A stretch of 13,074 nt of DNA from Eubacterium sp. CAG:251 (lineage in GTDB: Bacteria > Bacillota > Clostridia > Oscillospirales > Acutalibacteraceae): the NCBI GenBank assembly GCA_000436835.1, contig FR889142.1, forward strand, positions 1 through 13,074, given 5' to 3'. The translations under genes were made by a program, and so were the position numbers. Positions 5,381 to 12,960 of this stretch are shown here, one piece after another; within the stretch, counting starts at the first letter, position 1; the number at the start of each line of letters is the position of its first letter. The notes under the pieces are model-generated. The model did no database searches and was not told where the DNA came from. It worked only from the letters and a program-made list of their open reading frames with translations.

Positions 5381-5875
5381 TTATTTTTCTTTAACTGCCG
5401 TGTTTTCGCTTCCTCTGAAAACAACGAATTTATCATAAAGAAATTCTGTTGTCATATTGCAAGCCATTGTGCAGCCTAAAACGATATAGTTAATAGCTGA
5501 TACATCGGCAAATTTTGACGTGAAATAGTTGCCTAAAATTGTTGAAATAGGGGTGAATACACAATAAAATGCAAGCACCTTGAGCATTGCAACAGGCACG
5601 TTATTAGCCGATTTAAATGTGAATTTGCGGTTGAATGTAAAGTTCCAAATTACTGAAAGAAGAAGCGCAATAAGGTACATAGGGCCGTATTCGTTTTGCA
5701 TAATTTTTGCAAATGTTGCATTTGTGTCCATAAGATTTTGAAGCGCAGGAAGCTTGATGATTACTTCGCTCATAAGAGTAAAACTCAATATCTGAATAAT
5801 ACCTGCGGACGCCGAGAAAAGCGCAAATTTAATAAATTGCCATACTCCGCCTTTTGATTTCTTTTCTTCGCTCAT
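5381..5875 (-). CDS. GtrA-like membrane protein, 164 aa
   Basis: This fits the GtrA/DPMS family: small four-helix membrane proteins thought to help move lipid-linked sugars across the membrane, often paired with glycosyltransferases. Hydrophobic segments are at about 14-35, 64-84, 97-118 and 127-147. The loop NFTFNRKFTFKS (78-89) after the second span and the closing FLYDKFVVFR (145-154) are typical of the family. AAGGAG lies about eight bases before the ATG, and a consensus promoter lies at 5907-5935. No glycosyltransferase is adjacent, so the substrate is unknown. The residues after 154 (GSENTAVKEK) run into a TAA, beyond which the frame stays open for 36 more codons, so the product may be a shortened allele. 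The core helices are intact. Confidence 0.85.
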   Translation of the reverse strand: MSEEKKSKGGVWQFIKFALFSASAGIIQILSFTLMSEVIIKLPALQNLMDTNATFAKIMQNEYGPMYLIALLLSVIWNFTFNRKFTFKSANNVPVAMLKVLAFYCVFTPISTILGNYFTSKFADVSAINYIVLGCTMACNMTTEFLYDKFVVFRGSENTAVKEK

Positions 5876-5906
5876 TTGAAAAACTCCTTATATTCAAGAT
5901 GTTTTT

Positions 5907-5935
5907 ATTTTATCACAGTAATTTTTTTGTTGCAA
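5907..5935 (-). promoter_or_regulatory. Promoter of the GtrA-like gene
   Basis: On the minus strand, TTGCAA (5930-5935) and TAAAAT (5907-5912) are separated by 17 bases, with TGA just before the -10 box. It sits in the 62-base gap after trmL, so the GtrA-like gene can be transcribed independently of the dusB-nagA-trmL operon. Confidence 0.6.
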
Positions 5936-5937
5936 GA

Positions 5938-6438
5938 TTACCAATCATATTTTGTAAGCTTTCCCTTTTGGCTCAATGCCGGATATCCCCACTGCCTTAA
6001 AACTTCATAAGTGCCGATTGCAACGGCGTTTGAAAGGTTAAGACTTCTGATAATTCCCCTCATAGGAAGCCTTACGCAACTGTCGTGATTTGCCTTTAAA
6101 AGTTCTTCCGGAAGGCCTTTGGTTTCCTTGCCGAAAACAAGAAAAGCATTATTTTTATATTCCATATCCGAATGTGCAATTTCAGCCTTAGTTGAAAAAT
6201 AATAAAAATCTGCGCCCTTGTTTTTTTCAAAAAATTCCTCTTGGCTGTCATAAAAAGTTATATCAAGCTTGTCCCAATAGTCAAGACCTGCTCTTTTAAC
6301 CTGTTTGTCGGTAATGGTAAAGCCCATAGGACCTACAAGATGAAGCCTTGCGCCTGTTGCCGCACACGTTCTTGCAATGTTGCCTGTGTTTTGCGGAATT
6401 TCAGGCTCAATAAGCGCAATGTTAAGCGAGTATTCCAT
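5938..6438 (-). CDS. trmL: tRNA (cytidine/uridine(34)-2'-O)-methyltransferase
   Basis: TrmL is a small SPOUT-class methyltransferase that 2'-O-methylates the wobble base (C34/cmnm5U34) of leucine tRNAs using S-adenosylmethionine. The 166-residue length is typical for this subfamily, which lacks a separate RNA-binding domain. All three SPOUT motifs are present: EPEIPQNTGNIART (11-24), FGKETKGLP (102-110), and RLPMRGIIRSLNLSNAVAI (123-141), which forms the cofactor-binding knot. It is the last gene of a dusB-nagA-trmL unit. Its ATG overlaps the end of nagA by 17 bases, and AGAGG inside nagA, about nine bases upstream, serves as its ribosome site. The exact tRNA targets in this organism are not known. 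Confidence 0.94.
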   Translation of the reverse strand: MEYSLNIALIEPEIPQNTGNIARTCAATGARLHLVGPMGFTITDKQVKRAGLDYWDKLDITFYDSQEEFFEKNKGADFYYFSTKAEIAHSDMEYKNNAFLVFGKETKGLPEELLKANHDSCVRLPMRGIIRSLNLSNAVAIGTYEVLRQWGYPALSQKGKLTKYDW

Positions 6439-7546
6439 TAATATATACCTCTTCTATATCTAAATTCTCATTAAGCGCAACCAAATCGGCGCACTTGCCG
6501 ACTGCGATTGAACCGATGTTTTTATCTTCATTTATTGATTTTGCAGGATTTATTGTGCACGATTTAAGCGCTGTTTTAAAATCAATTCCAAAGCTAATAA
6601 GATTTTTAAATTCGGTGTGAATGTTTGAAATTGAAGCGGCAATCGTTCCGTCCTCCAAAACGGCATATTTACCGCCGGGCTTTACGAAAACCGCCTGACC
6701 GCCAAGTTCAAATTCTCCCTCGCCAAGCCCTGCGCCTCGCATTGAATCGCTGATAACTACCGCTCTGTTTTCGCCTAAAATTTTAAATGCGTTTCTCAAA
6801 ACAGTGGGGCAAATATGGCCGCCGTCGCAAATAAGTTCACACATAACTCTTTCATCATCAAGCACCGTGCCTGCTATACCTGCCTCTCTGTGAGCCATAG
6901 GTGTCATGGCATTGAAAAGGTGAGTTGCGTGGCTTATACCGCAGTCAATAGCTTTTTTACATTCGTCTGCATTTGCTGATGAATGACCGATTGAAACGTT
7001 TACGTAATCTTTTGCGTGATTTATAAATTTTTCACTGTCAAATGCTTCGGGTGCAATGGTAATAAGCTTAACAAGCTTGCCGCTTTTTGCGTATAAATCG
7101 TCAAATTCCTCAATCGTGCCGCCTCTTACGTAATCGGCATTTTGAGCGCCTTTTTTGCTCATCGCAATAAACGGACCTTCAAGGTTAATTCCCATAACCT
7201 TTGCGCCGCCGTGGTTTTCTTCTTTAAATTCCTTTATTGTTTCAACAATGCTTTCAAGCCTTTCTTTCGGCAGTGTCATTGATGTTGGGCAAAATGACGT
7301 TACACCGTGCTTTGCAAGCTCCTTTGCCATTTTTTCAAGACCGCTCTTGTCAGCGTCGGATGCGTCGCCGCCTGCACAGCCGTGAATATGCACGTCAATA
7401 AAACCGGGTATAATAATCTTGCCTGTCATATCTTTGCCGTCGCCGTCAAGGATTCCGATTTGCTTTATTTTTCCGTTTTCTATTTCAATATCGCCGTATT
7501 CTTTTTCAAAATTTTCGTTAAAAAAGGTGCAATTTTTTAAAATCAT
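6422..7546 (-). CDS. nagA: N-acetylglucosamine-6-phosphate deacetylase
   Basis: NagA hydrolyses GlcNAc-6-phosphate to glucosamine-6-phosphate and acetate, feeding amino sugars from cell-wall recycling or chitin/mucin into metabolism. The 374-residue protein is an amidohydrolase-fold enzyme. Visible residues are the HIH metal motif (H53, H55) in PGFIDVHIHG, the ligand E123 in NLEGPF, H188 in IGHS, H209 in HATHLFNAM, H244 in DGGH, and the catalytic aspartate D267 in ISDS. A conserved C-terminal segment that usually reads AGS-type is AASISNIH here, a mild deviation. The start overlaps the dusB stop as TAATG (one base), a sign of translational coupling. nagB is not in the window. Confidence 0.95.
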   Translation of the reverse strand: MILKNCTFFNENFEKEYGDIEIENGKIKQIGILDGDGKDMTGKIIIPGFIDVHIHGCAGGDASDADKSGLEKMAKELAKHGVTSFCPTSMTLPKERLESIVETIKEFKEENHGGAKVMGINLEGPFIAMSKKGAQNADYVRGGTIEEFDDLYAKSGKLVKLITIAPEAFDSEKFINHAKDYVNVSIGHSSANADECKKAIDCGISHATHLFNAMTPMAHREAGIAGTVLDDERVMCELICDGGHICPTVLRNAFKILGENRAVVISDSMRGAGLGEGEFELGGQAVFVKPGGKYAVLEDGTIAASISNIHTEFKNLISFGIDFKTALKSCTINPAKSINEDKNIGSIAVGKCADLVALNENLDIEEVYINGILA

Positions 7547-8511
7547 TACTCATTTTCCTTTGCAATTTTATATGCAAGCTCCTCAAGCTGCTCAAAATGC
7601 TCAAAGGTGCTTATTTCTTTTCTAAGTGCCGCACCGCCACGTATGCCTTTCGTGTAATATGCCGCATGGTGCCTTGCCTCTCTCATTGCGGTGTATTCGC
7701 CCTTGTATTCAATAATTTTTTGAATATGCTTTAGCATAACTGCCATTTTTTCGTTAATGCTTACATCAGGCAAAACTCTGCATTCGCTGAGATATGCGTT
7801 AATTCTTCTGAATATCCACGGATTTCCGAGTGCGCCCCTGCCAATCATAATAGCATCGGCATTTGTCTTTTCAAGCATAATTGCCGCCGATTGCTCGTCT
7901 GTTATGTCGCCGTTTGCAATAACCGGGATATCAACCGCTTTTTTTACTTTTGCAATTATGTCACAGTCAACCTTGCCCGAATACATTTGCATTCTTGTTC
8001 TTCCGTGAACGGTAATTGCCGATGCACCGTTTTTTTCTGCAATTTGCGCAAGCTCAACCGCCGTAATGCTTTCATCATCCCAGCCTTTTCTTATTTTGAC
8101 TGTTACGGGAATGTCGACTGCCTCGCTTACAGCCTTTACTATCTCCCCCGCAAGCTTGGGATTTTTCATAAGGCTTGCACCGCCGCCGTTCATTGCGATT
8201 TTAGGAGCGGGGCAACCCATATTTATGTCAATAATATCAGGGTGAAATTCAAGGCATTTTTGCGCCGCCTGCGCCATAATCTCAGGGTTGTCGCCGAAAA
8301 TCTGAGCGCCTGCCGGATTTTCAATTTCGCCGAGTGTTAAAAGTTCTTTGCTTTTTTTGTCGCCCATTGTAAGCCCTTTGCTCGATACCATTTCAGTCAC
8401 GGTGTATCCTGCGCCGTAGTTAATGCAAAGTTCACGAAACGCTCTGTCCGCAATTCCTGCCATTGGCGCTAAAAATATATTGTTTTCAAATTCAATATCT
8501 TTAATTTTCAT
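7546..8511 (-). CDS. dusB: tRNA-dihydrouridine synthase (DusB type)
   Basis: Dus enzymes reduce specific uridines in the tRNA D-loop region to dihydrouridine using FMN and NADPH. The 321-residue protein has the FMN-binding TIM barrel followed by a small helical C-terminal domain. Motifs are LAPMAGIADRAFR (14-26), the catalytic cysteine in DINMGCPAPK (C100), the barrel lysine in VTVKIRKGW (K139), the conserved HGRTR (169-173), IANGDI, and the phosphate-binding GRGALGNPWIF. AAAGG lies about eight bases before the ATG, and a promoter lies at 8543-8571. It heads the dusB-nagA-trmL unit. Subfamily assignment to DusB is from overall similarity; which uridine is modified cannot be read from the sequence. 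Confidence 0.94.
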   Translation of the reverse strand: MKIKDIEFENNIFLAPMAGIADRAFRELCINYGAGYTVTEMVSSKGLTMGDKKSKELLTLGEIENPAGAQIFGDNPEIMAQAAQKCLEFHPDIIDINMGCPAPKIAMNGGGASLMKNPKLAGEIVKAVSEAVDIPVTVKIRKGWDDESITAVELAQIAEKNGASAITVHGRTRMQMYSGKVDCDIIAKVKKAVDIPVIANGDITDEQSAAIMLEKTNADAIMIGRGALGNPWIFRRINAYLSECRVLPDVSINEKMAVMLKHIQKIIEYKGEYTAMREARHHAAYYTKGIRGGAALRKEISTFEHFEQLEELAYKIAKENE

Positions 8512-8542
8512 TTTGTTTACCTTTTTATTATTACTTGCAATT

Positions 8543-8571
8543 AATATATCACATTATTAATTGTAAATCAA
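8543..8571 (-). promoter_or_regulatory. Promoter of the dusB-nagA-trmL operon
   Basis: On the minus strand, TTGATT (8566-8571) and TATATT (8543-8548) are separated by 17 bases, with TGA just before the -10 box. Its -35 box shares base 8566 with the -35 box of the divergent polA promoter. Confidence 0.55.
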
Positions 8572-8589
8572 TCAATTATATGATATAAT
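8561..8589 (+). promoter_or_regulatory. Extended -10 promoter of polA
   Basis: TTGTAA (8561-8566) and TATAAT (8584-8589) are separated by 17 bases, and TGA precedes the -10 box, giving an extended -10. Transcription would start near 8596, about 25 bases before the polA ATG. Confidence 0.7.
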
Positions 8590-8620
8590 AATATGATTTT
8601 AAATGTAAGGAACTGAGTTT

Positions 8621-11221
8621 ATGAAGCTTCTTGTTTTAGACGGTAACAGTATTGTAAACCGTGCTTTTTACGGCATAAAATTATTAACTAATAAAAACGG
8701 AGAATATACCAACGCAATCTACGGCTTTTTAAATATTCTTTTAAAGCTTGAGGATATTTGCTCGCCTGATGCAGTTGCCGTAGCATTTGACGTTCATGCG
8801 CCTACTTTTAGGCATAAAATGTATGATGAATATAAGGCAGGACGTAAGGGTATGCCTGACGAGCTTCGTGCTCAAATGCCTGTCCTTAAAGAAATGCTTA
8901 AAAATCTCGGAATTAAAACGATTGAAAAAGAAGGCTGGGAGGCTGACGATATTCTCGGCACTCTTGCCGCTGTATGCAGAAAAAACGGTGACGAATGTTT
9001 TATTGCAACGGGTGACAGGGATTCGTTGCAGCTTGCTCACGGCGGTGTTAAGGTGCTTCTTGCACGCACAAAAATGGGGCAGGCAGTTACCGATATTTAT
9101 GACGAAAAGGCGATTGATGAGGAGTACGGTGTAACGCCTGAGGAACTTATTCAGGTTAAGGCGCTTCAGGGTGATGCATCGGATAATATTCCCGGTGTTG
9201 CCGGAGTGGGCGCTAAAACTGCGCTTGACCTTATCGCACGTTTTCATAATCTTGATAATATTTATAATAATCTTGACGAGCTTGACATTAAGCCGGGTGT
9301 TAAGGCAAAGCTTAAAAACGATAAAGAAAAGGCTTATCTTTCTTTAAAACTCGGCACAATCAGTGTTGATGCACCGATTGATACGGATATCAATTCTTAT
9401 GTCATTTCAGGCAGGGACGAGCAAAAGGCGGTCTCTCAATTTGTAAGGCTTGAACTTTTTTCGCTTATCCCTAAATTTGATCTTGACCCTAATAAAGCAG
9501 CCGAGGCTGAAGAAGAGGAAACGATTGAGAGAAATATCAGCTTGGTAAGTTGTGACAATGCCGGCACTTTGCTTGAAAGAGTTAAGGGAGCTGATGTCTA
9601 TTTTTATCCATTAATCATTGACGGCAGTGTGACGGATTTGTATTTTGCGTTTGATAATGAAATTGTTGTTATTTCACCTGAGACGCAGGGATACAAGGAT
9701 TTTATTTGTGAATTTTTTGAGGACGAGAGCGCAAAAAAATACAGCTTTAACACGAAAGAGCTTCACCGTTTGGCATGCAAATTAGGTGTTGAATTAAAGG
9801 GCGTTAAGGGCGATTTAATGCTCAGCGCCTATCTTTTAAGACCGAGCGACAGCAATTACGATATTTCTCACCTTTGCCTTGAATACGGTGTTAAAATTCC
9901 CGAATTTCTTAATTCTCTCGGCACAAAGGATGAAAATGTAGAGCTTGCTTCTGTAATTAAGCCGCTGTTTGAAAAGACGGATATACTTATTGACGATGCG
10001 CAGGAAAGGCAGCTTCTTGAAAATATTGAACTTCCGCTTTCACGTGTTCTTGCTAAGATGGAATACGTCGGCTTTGAGGTTGATAAAAGCGGAATTGAGT
10101 CCTTCGGCAAAATGCTCGGTGAAAGAATTAAGGCTTTAACCGATTCTATTTACGAAAGCGTTGGGTATGAATTTAATATCAATTCTCCAAAACAGCTTGG
10201 CGTTGCACTTTTTGAAGAGCTTAAATTACCGTGCAAGAAAAAGACAAAAACAGGATATTCAACCAATGCCGAGGTACTTGAAGGCTTAGTCGGCGAGCAC
10301 CCCGCAATCAGCCAAATTCTTGAATATCGCTCGCTTTCTAAGCTTAAATCCACCTATTGCGACGGACTTTTAAAGGTTATTGCAGATGACGGCAGGATTC
10401 ATACCCGCTTTAATCAGGTTGAAACAAGGACGGGCAGAATTTCATCTCTTGAGCCTAATTTGCAAAATATTCCGATTAGGACGGAGCTTGGCAGCCAAAT
10501 GCGTAAATTCTTTATCGCAGGCGAGGGCAAAAAGCTTGTTGACGCCGACTACAGCCAGATTGAACTTCGTGTTCTTTCTGACCTTTCAAATGATAAAAAT
10601 ATGATTGACGCATTCAATTCAGGCGAGGATATTCATACGATTACCGCTTCTCAGGTGTTTAATCTTCCTGTTCAAATGGTTACCCCTCAAATGAGAAGCA
10701 GGGCAAAGGCTGTTAATTTCGGCATTGTTTACGGCATCGGCGCATTTTCTCTTGCAAAGGATATCGGCGTTTCAAATAAAGAGGCTAAGCAGTATATTGA
10801 AAATTATCTTGCCCATTACAGCGGTGTAGACGATTATATGAAAAAGATGATTGACCTTGCAAAGGATAAGGGCTTTAGCGAAACATTATTCCACAGAAAA
10901 AGATATTTGCCCGAACTTGCTTCGTCTAACCATATGATGCGTGCATTCGGCGAACGTGTTGCAAGAAATATGCCTATTCAGGGCACCGCCGCCGATATTA
11001 TCAAAATCGCAATGGTTAAGGTTGATGATAGGCTTACAAAGGAAAATATGAAATCACGTCTTATTCTTCAGGTGCACGACGAACTTATCGTTGAATCGCC
11101 GGAAAACGAGGCGCAAAGGGCGCTTGAAATCGTGTGTGAGGAAATGGAAAATGCCTGCAAAATGAAGGTTCTTCTTCGTGCAGACGGCAAAATCGGCAAT
11201 ACGTGGTTTGACGCTCATTAA
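8621..11221 (+). CDS. polA: DNA polymerase I, proofreading domain apparently inactive
   Basis: Pol I fills gaps, removes RNA primers and repairs DNA. The 866-residue protein has a 5' nuclease domain (about 1-290) with acidic sites in LVLDGNS, GWEADDILG and TGDRDS and the helix-hairpin motif DNIPGVAGVGAKTA. Next is a degenerate 3'-5' exonuclease region (about 300-470), then the polymerase domain. Motif A is DADYSQIELR with D643; motif B includes K696, F700 and Y704; motif C is VHDE with D820 and E821. These match E. coli D705, K758, F762, Y766, D882 and E883 with a constant offset of 62. The DxE pair of the exonuclease site is missing (YFYPLI near 327-332), as in Bacillus-type Pol I. AAGGA lies nine bases before the ATG. 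Confidence 0.97.
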   Translation: MKLLVLDGNSIVNRAFYGIKLLTNKNGEYTNAIYGFLNILLKLEDICSPDAVAVAFDVHAPTFRHKMYDEYKAGRKGMPDELRAQMPVLKEMLKNLGIKTIEKEGWEADDILGTLAAVCRKNGDECFIATGDRDSLQLAHGGVKVLLARTKMGQAVTDIYDEKAIDEEYGVTPEELIQVKALQGDASDNIPGVAGVGAKTALDLIARFHNLDNIYNNLDELDIKPGVKAKLKNDKEKAYLSLKLGTISVDAPIDTDINSYVISGRDEQKAVSQFVRLELFSLIPKFDLDPNKAAEAEEEETIERNISLVSCDNAGTLLERVKGADVYFYPLIIDGSVTDLYFAFDNEIVVISPETQGYKDFICEFFEDESAKKYSFNTKELHRLACKLGVELKGVKGDLMLSAYLLRPSDSNYDISHLCLEYGVKIPEFLNSLGTKDENVELASVIKPLFEKTDILIDDAQERQLLENIELPLSRVLAKMEYVGFEVDKSGIESFGKMLGERIKALTDSIYESVGYEFNINSPKQLGVALFEELKLPCKKKTKTGYSTNAEVLEGLVGEHPAISQILEYRSLSKLKSTYCDGLLKVIADDGRIHTRFNQVETRTGRISSLEPNLQNIPIRTELGSQMRKFFIAGEGKKLVDADYSQIELRVLSDLSNDKNMIDAFNSGEDIHTITASQVFNLPVQMVTPQMRSRAKAVNFGIVYGIGAFSLAKDIGVSNKEAKQYIENYLAHYSGVDDYMKKMIDLAKDKGFSETLFHRKRYLPELASSNHMMRAFGERVARNMPIQGTAADIIKIAMVKVDDRLTKENMKSRLILQVHDELIVESPENEAQRALEIVCEEMENACKMKVLLRADGKIGNTWFDAH

Positions 11222-11227
11222 TGTAAT

Positions 11228-11659
11228 ATGATTAGTATAGAAAAATTCAATATAAAATATCTTGATGATGTTTATAAAATAGAATGTGCCTGCTTTGCTC
11301 ACCCGTGGAGCAAAAAAGACCTTGAAAATCAGCTTTCGCTTGATACCTCTCACTTCCTTGTTGCACTTGAAAATGAAAAAGCAGTCGGCTATATGGGACT
11401 TCAGATTTTCTCCGGTGAGGGTTATGTTACAAATGTTGCCGTCTTGCCTGAATATCGCAGACGTGGCATAGCTCAAAGGCTTATATTTGCCGAGCTTGAA
11501 AATGAGATGGATTTTATAACTTTAGAGGTGCGCAAAAGCAATACCCCTGCAATAAGGCTTTATGAAAAAGCAGGCTTTGAAAATGTCGGTATCCGCCCTC
11601 ATTTTTACACTTCCCCCGACGAGGACGCAGTAATTATGACTAAGAATTTTAATATATAA
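11228..11659 (+). CDS. rimI: Ribosomal protein bS18-alanine N-acetyltransferase
   Basis: RimI acetylates the N-terminal alanine of ribosomal protein S18 using acetyl-CoA; it is a GNAT-fold enzyme. The 143-residue length is typical. Visible are the acetyl-CoA pyrophosphate loop in VLPEYRRRGIAQRL (RRRGIA at 77-82), the RimI-specific LEVRKSNTPAIRLYEKAGF (99-117) with E100 and Y112 matching the catalytic residues of the E. coli enzyme, and a C-terminal FYTSPDEDAVIM. Only six bases separate it from the polA stop, and I see no good Shine-Dalgarno sequence before the ATG, so it is probably translated by coupling to polA. Its place just before tsaD is common in Firmicutes. Confidence 0.93.
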   Translation: MISIEKFNIKYLDDVYKIECACFAHPWSKKDLENQLSLDTSHFLVALENEKAVGYMGLQIFSGEGYVTNVAVLPEYRRRGIAQRLIFAELENEMDFITLEVRKSNTPAIRLYEKAGFENVGIRPHFYTSPDEDAVIMTKNFNI

Positions 11660-11752
11660 ATTCAATTAGAAATGCAGCTTATATATCGTAAGGGCGATAT
11701 CGTCAACGTTGGCTTTAGTGAATAATACATATAAGTAAAAAGGAAACAGAAA

Positions 11753-12775
11753 ATGAAAATTTTGGGAATTGAGTCCTCTTGTGACGAAACGGCATGCGCT
11801 GTTGTTGAGGACGGACGAAAAGTATTATCAAATATTGTTGCAACCTCGCTTGAGGAGCATAAGCTCTACGGCGGAGTTGTGCCTGAAATAGCATCAAGGC
11901 GGCACGCTGAATCAATCAGCGGCGTCGTTAAAGAAGCGCTTGAAAAGGCTGACTGCACTATTGATGACATTGAAGCGATTGCGGTTACTTATGCACCTGG
12001 TCTTATAGGTGCGCTTTTGGTGGGCGTTAATTTTGCAAAGGGTTTATCGTTTGCAACAGGTACTCCGCTTGTTCCTGTTCATCATTTGAGAGGTCATATT
12101 GCATCGAATTACATTTCAAGCGATGTTAAGCCGCCGTTTTTGTGCCTTGTTGTCAGCGGAGGCCATTCGCATATTGTTGCGGTTAATGATTATACGGATT
12201 TTGAAATTATCGGCAAAACACGTGATGATGCGGCAGGCGAGGCGCTTGATAAGGCGGGCAGGACTATGGGCCTTGCGTATCCCGGCGGAATAAGCATTGA
12301 CAAAATCAGCAAGCAGGGAAATGAAAATGCTTTTAAATTTCCTCATCCGAGAGTTACGGGCAGTGAATACGATTTTTCGTTTTCAGGTCTTAAAACAAGC
12401 GTTATCAACACCGTTCATAATGCAAAGCAAAAGGGTGAAGAAATAAATATACCCGACCTTGCGGCTTCATTTCAAAAAAGCGTTGTTGATTGCCTTATTC
12501 AAAATCTTGAAAAAGCGGCAATTGACAAAAACTTCAAAAAAATTGTAATAGCAGGCGGTGTTTCTGCCAATTCTAAATTAAGAAGAGAAGCAGAGAGGCT
12601 TTGCCAAAAGCATAAATGGCAGCTTTATTTGCCCGAACTTAAATATTGCGGCGACAATGCGGCAATGATTGGCTCGCAGGGCTATTATGAGTTTATAAGC
12701 GGTGTTGAGGCTGACGAAAGTCTTAACGCTTATGCCACAATGCCTATCGACGAAGCGTACAAAAGCAGTAATTGA
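11753..12775 (+). CDS. tsaD: tRNA N6-adenosine threonylcarbamoyltransferase
   Basis: TsaD transfers the threonylcarbamoyl group from threonylcarbamoyl-AMP to A37 of ANN-decoding tRNAs (t6A), working with TsaB and TsaE. The 340-residue protein is an ASKHA-fold enzyme. It has GIESSCDETACAVV (5-18), the metal-binding histidines H111 and H115 in HHLRGH, LVVSGGHSH (132-140), GKTRDDAAGEALDK (154-167), DFSFSGLKTS (207-216), AGGVSANSKLR, and the ligand aspartate D301 in CGDNAAM. AAGGAAA (11740-11746) sets the start about seven bases before the ATG. It lies 93 bases after rimI; I see no convincing separate promoter there. tsaB and tsaE are not in the window. Confidence 0.97.
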   Translation: MKILGIESSCDETACAVVEDGRKVLSNIVATSLEEHKLYGGVVPEIASRRHAESISGVVKEALEKADCTIDDIEAIAVTYAPGLIGALLVGVNFAKGLSFATGTPLVPVHHLRGHIASNYISSDVKPPFLCLVVSGGHSHIVAVNDYTDFEIIGKTRDDAAGEALDKAGRTMGLAYPGGISIDKISKQGNENAFKFPHPRVTGSEYDFSFSGLKTSVINTVHNAKQKGEEINIPDLAASFQKSVVDCLIQNLEKAAIDKNFKKIVIAGGVSANSKLRREAERLCQKHKWQLYLPELKYCGDNAAMIGSQGYYEFISGVEADESLNAYATMPIDEAYKSSN

Positions 12776-12848
12776 CAAAAAATTCACATAAAGTGATTAA
12801 TTTGATTTTATGTTATTGTTACATTTTAATGAATTTTTGGCAGTTCTA

Positions 12849-12876
12849 TTGAATTTTAAGGATTTTTTGGTATAAT
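12849..12876 (+). promoter_or_regulatory. Extended -10 promoter of the PEP carboxykinase gene
   Basis: TTGAAT (12849-12854) and TATAAT (12871-12876) are separated by 16 bases, with TGG before the -10 box. The leader would be about 77 bases long. It can form an imperfect hairpin, GAACT (12896-12900) with AGTTC (12918-12922) and ATTG with CAAT inside, and ends with AAAGGAG (12944-12950) ten bases before the ATG. Confidence 0.65.
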
Positions 12877-12960
12877 TAATGAGAATGAAATTGGGGAACT
12901 TTGATTGTTTTTCAATGAGTTCAATTTGTTTGTAAATAATTTCAAAGGAGAATAAAGATT

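Noticed and set aside
11683..11700. ATATCG/CGATAT hairpin between rimI and tsaD as a terminator
   Set aside because: Only six pairs, no T-run, and CGATATCG is itself self-complementary; it is most likely chance in AT-rich sequence.
11709..11737. Promoter upstream of tsaD (TTGGCT with a TATAAG-like box)
   Set aside because: The spacing is 15 bases and both boxes are poor, so it is not supportable beside the clear promoters elsewhere in the window.
12786..12813. ACATAAA/TTTATGT inverted repeat after tsaD as a terminator
   Set aside because: The stem is entirely AT-rich with a 14-base loop; too weak to call.
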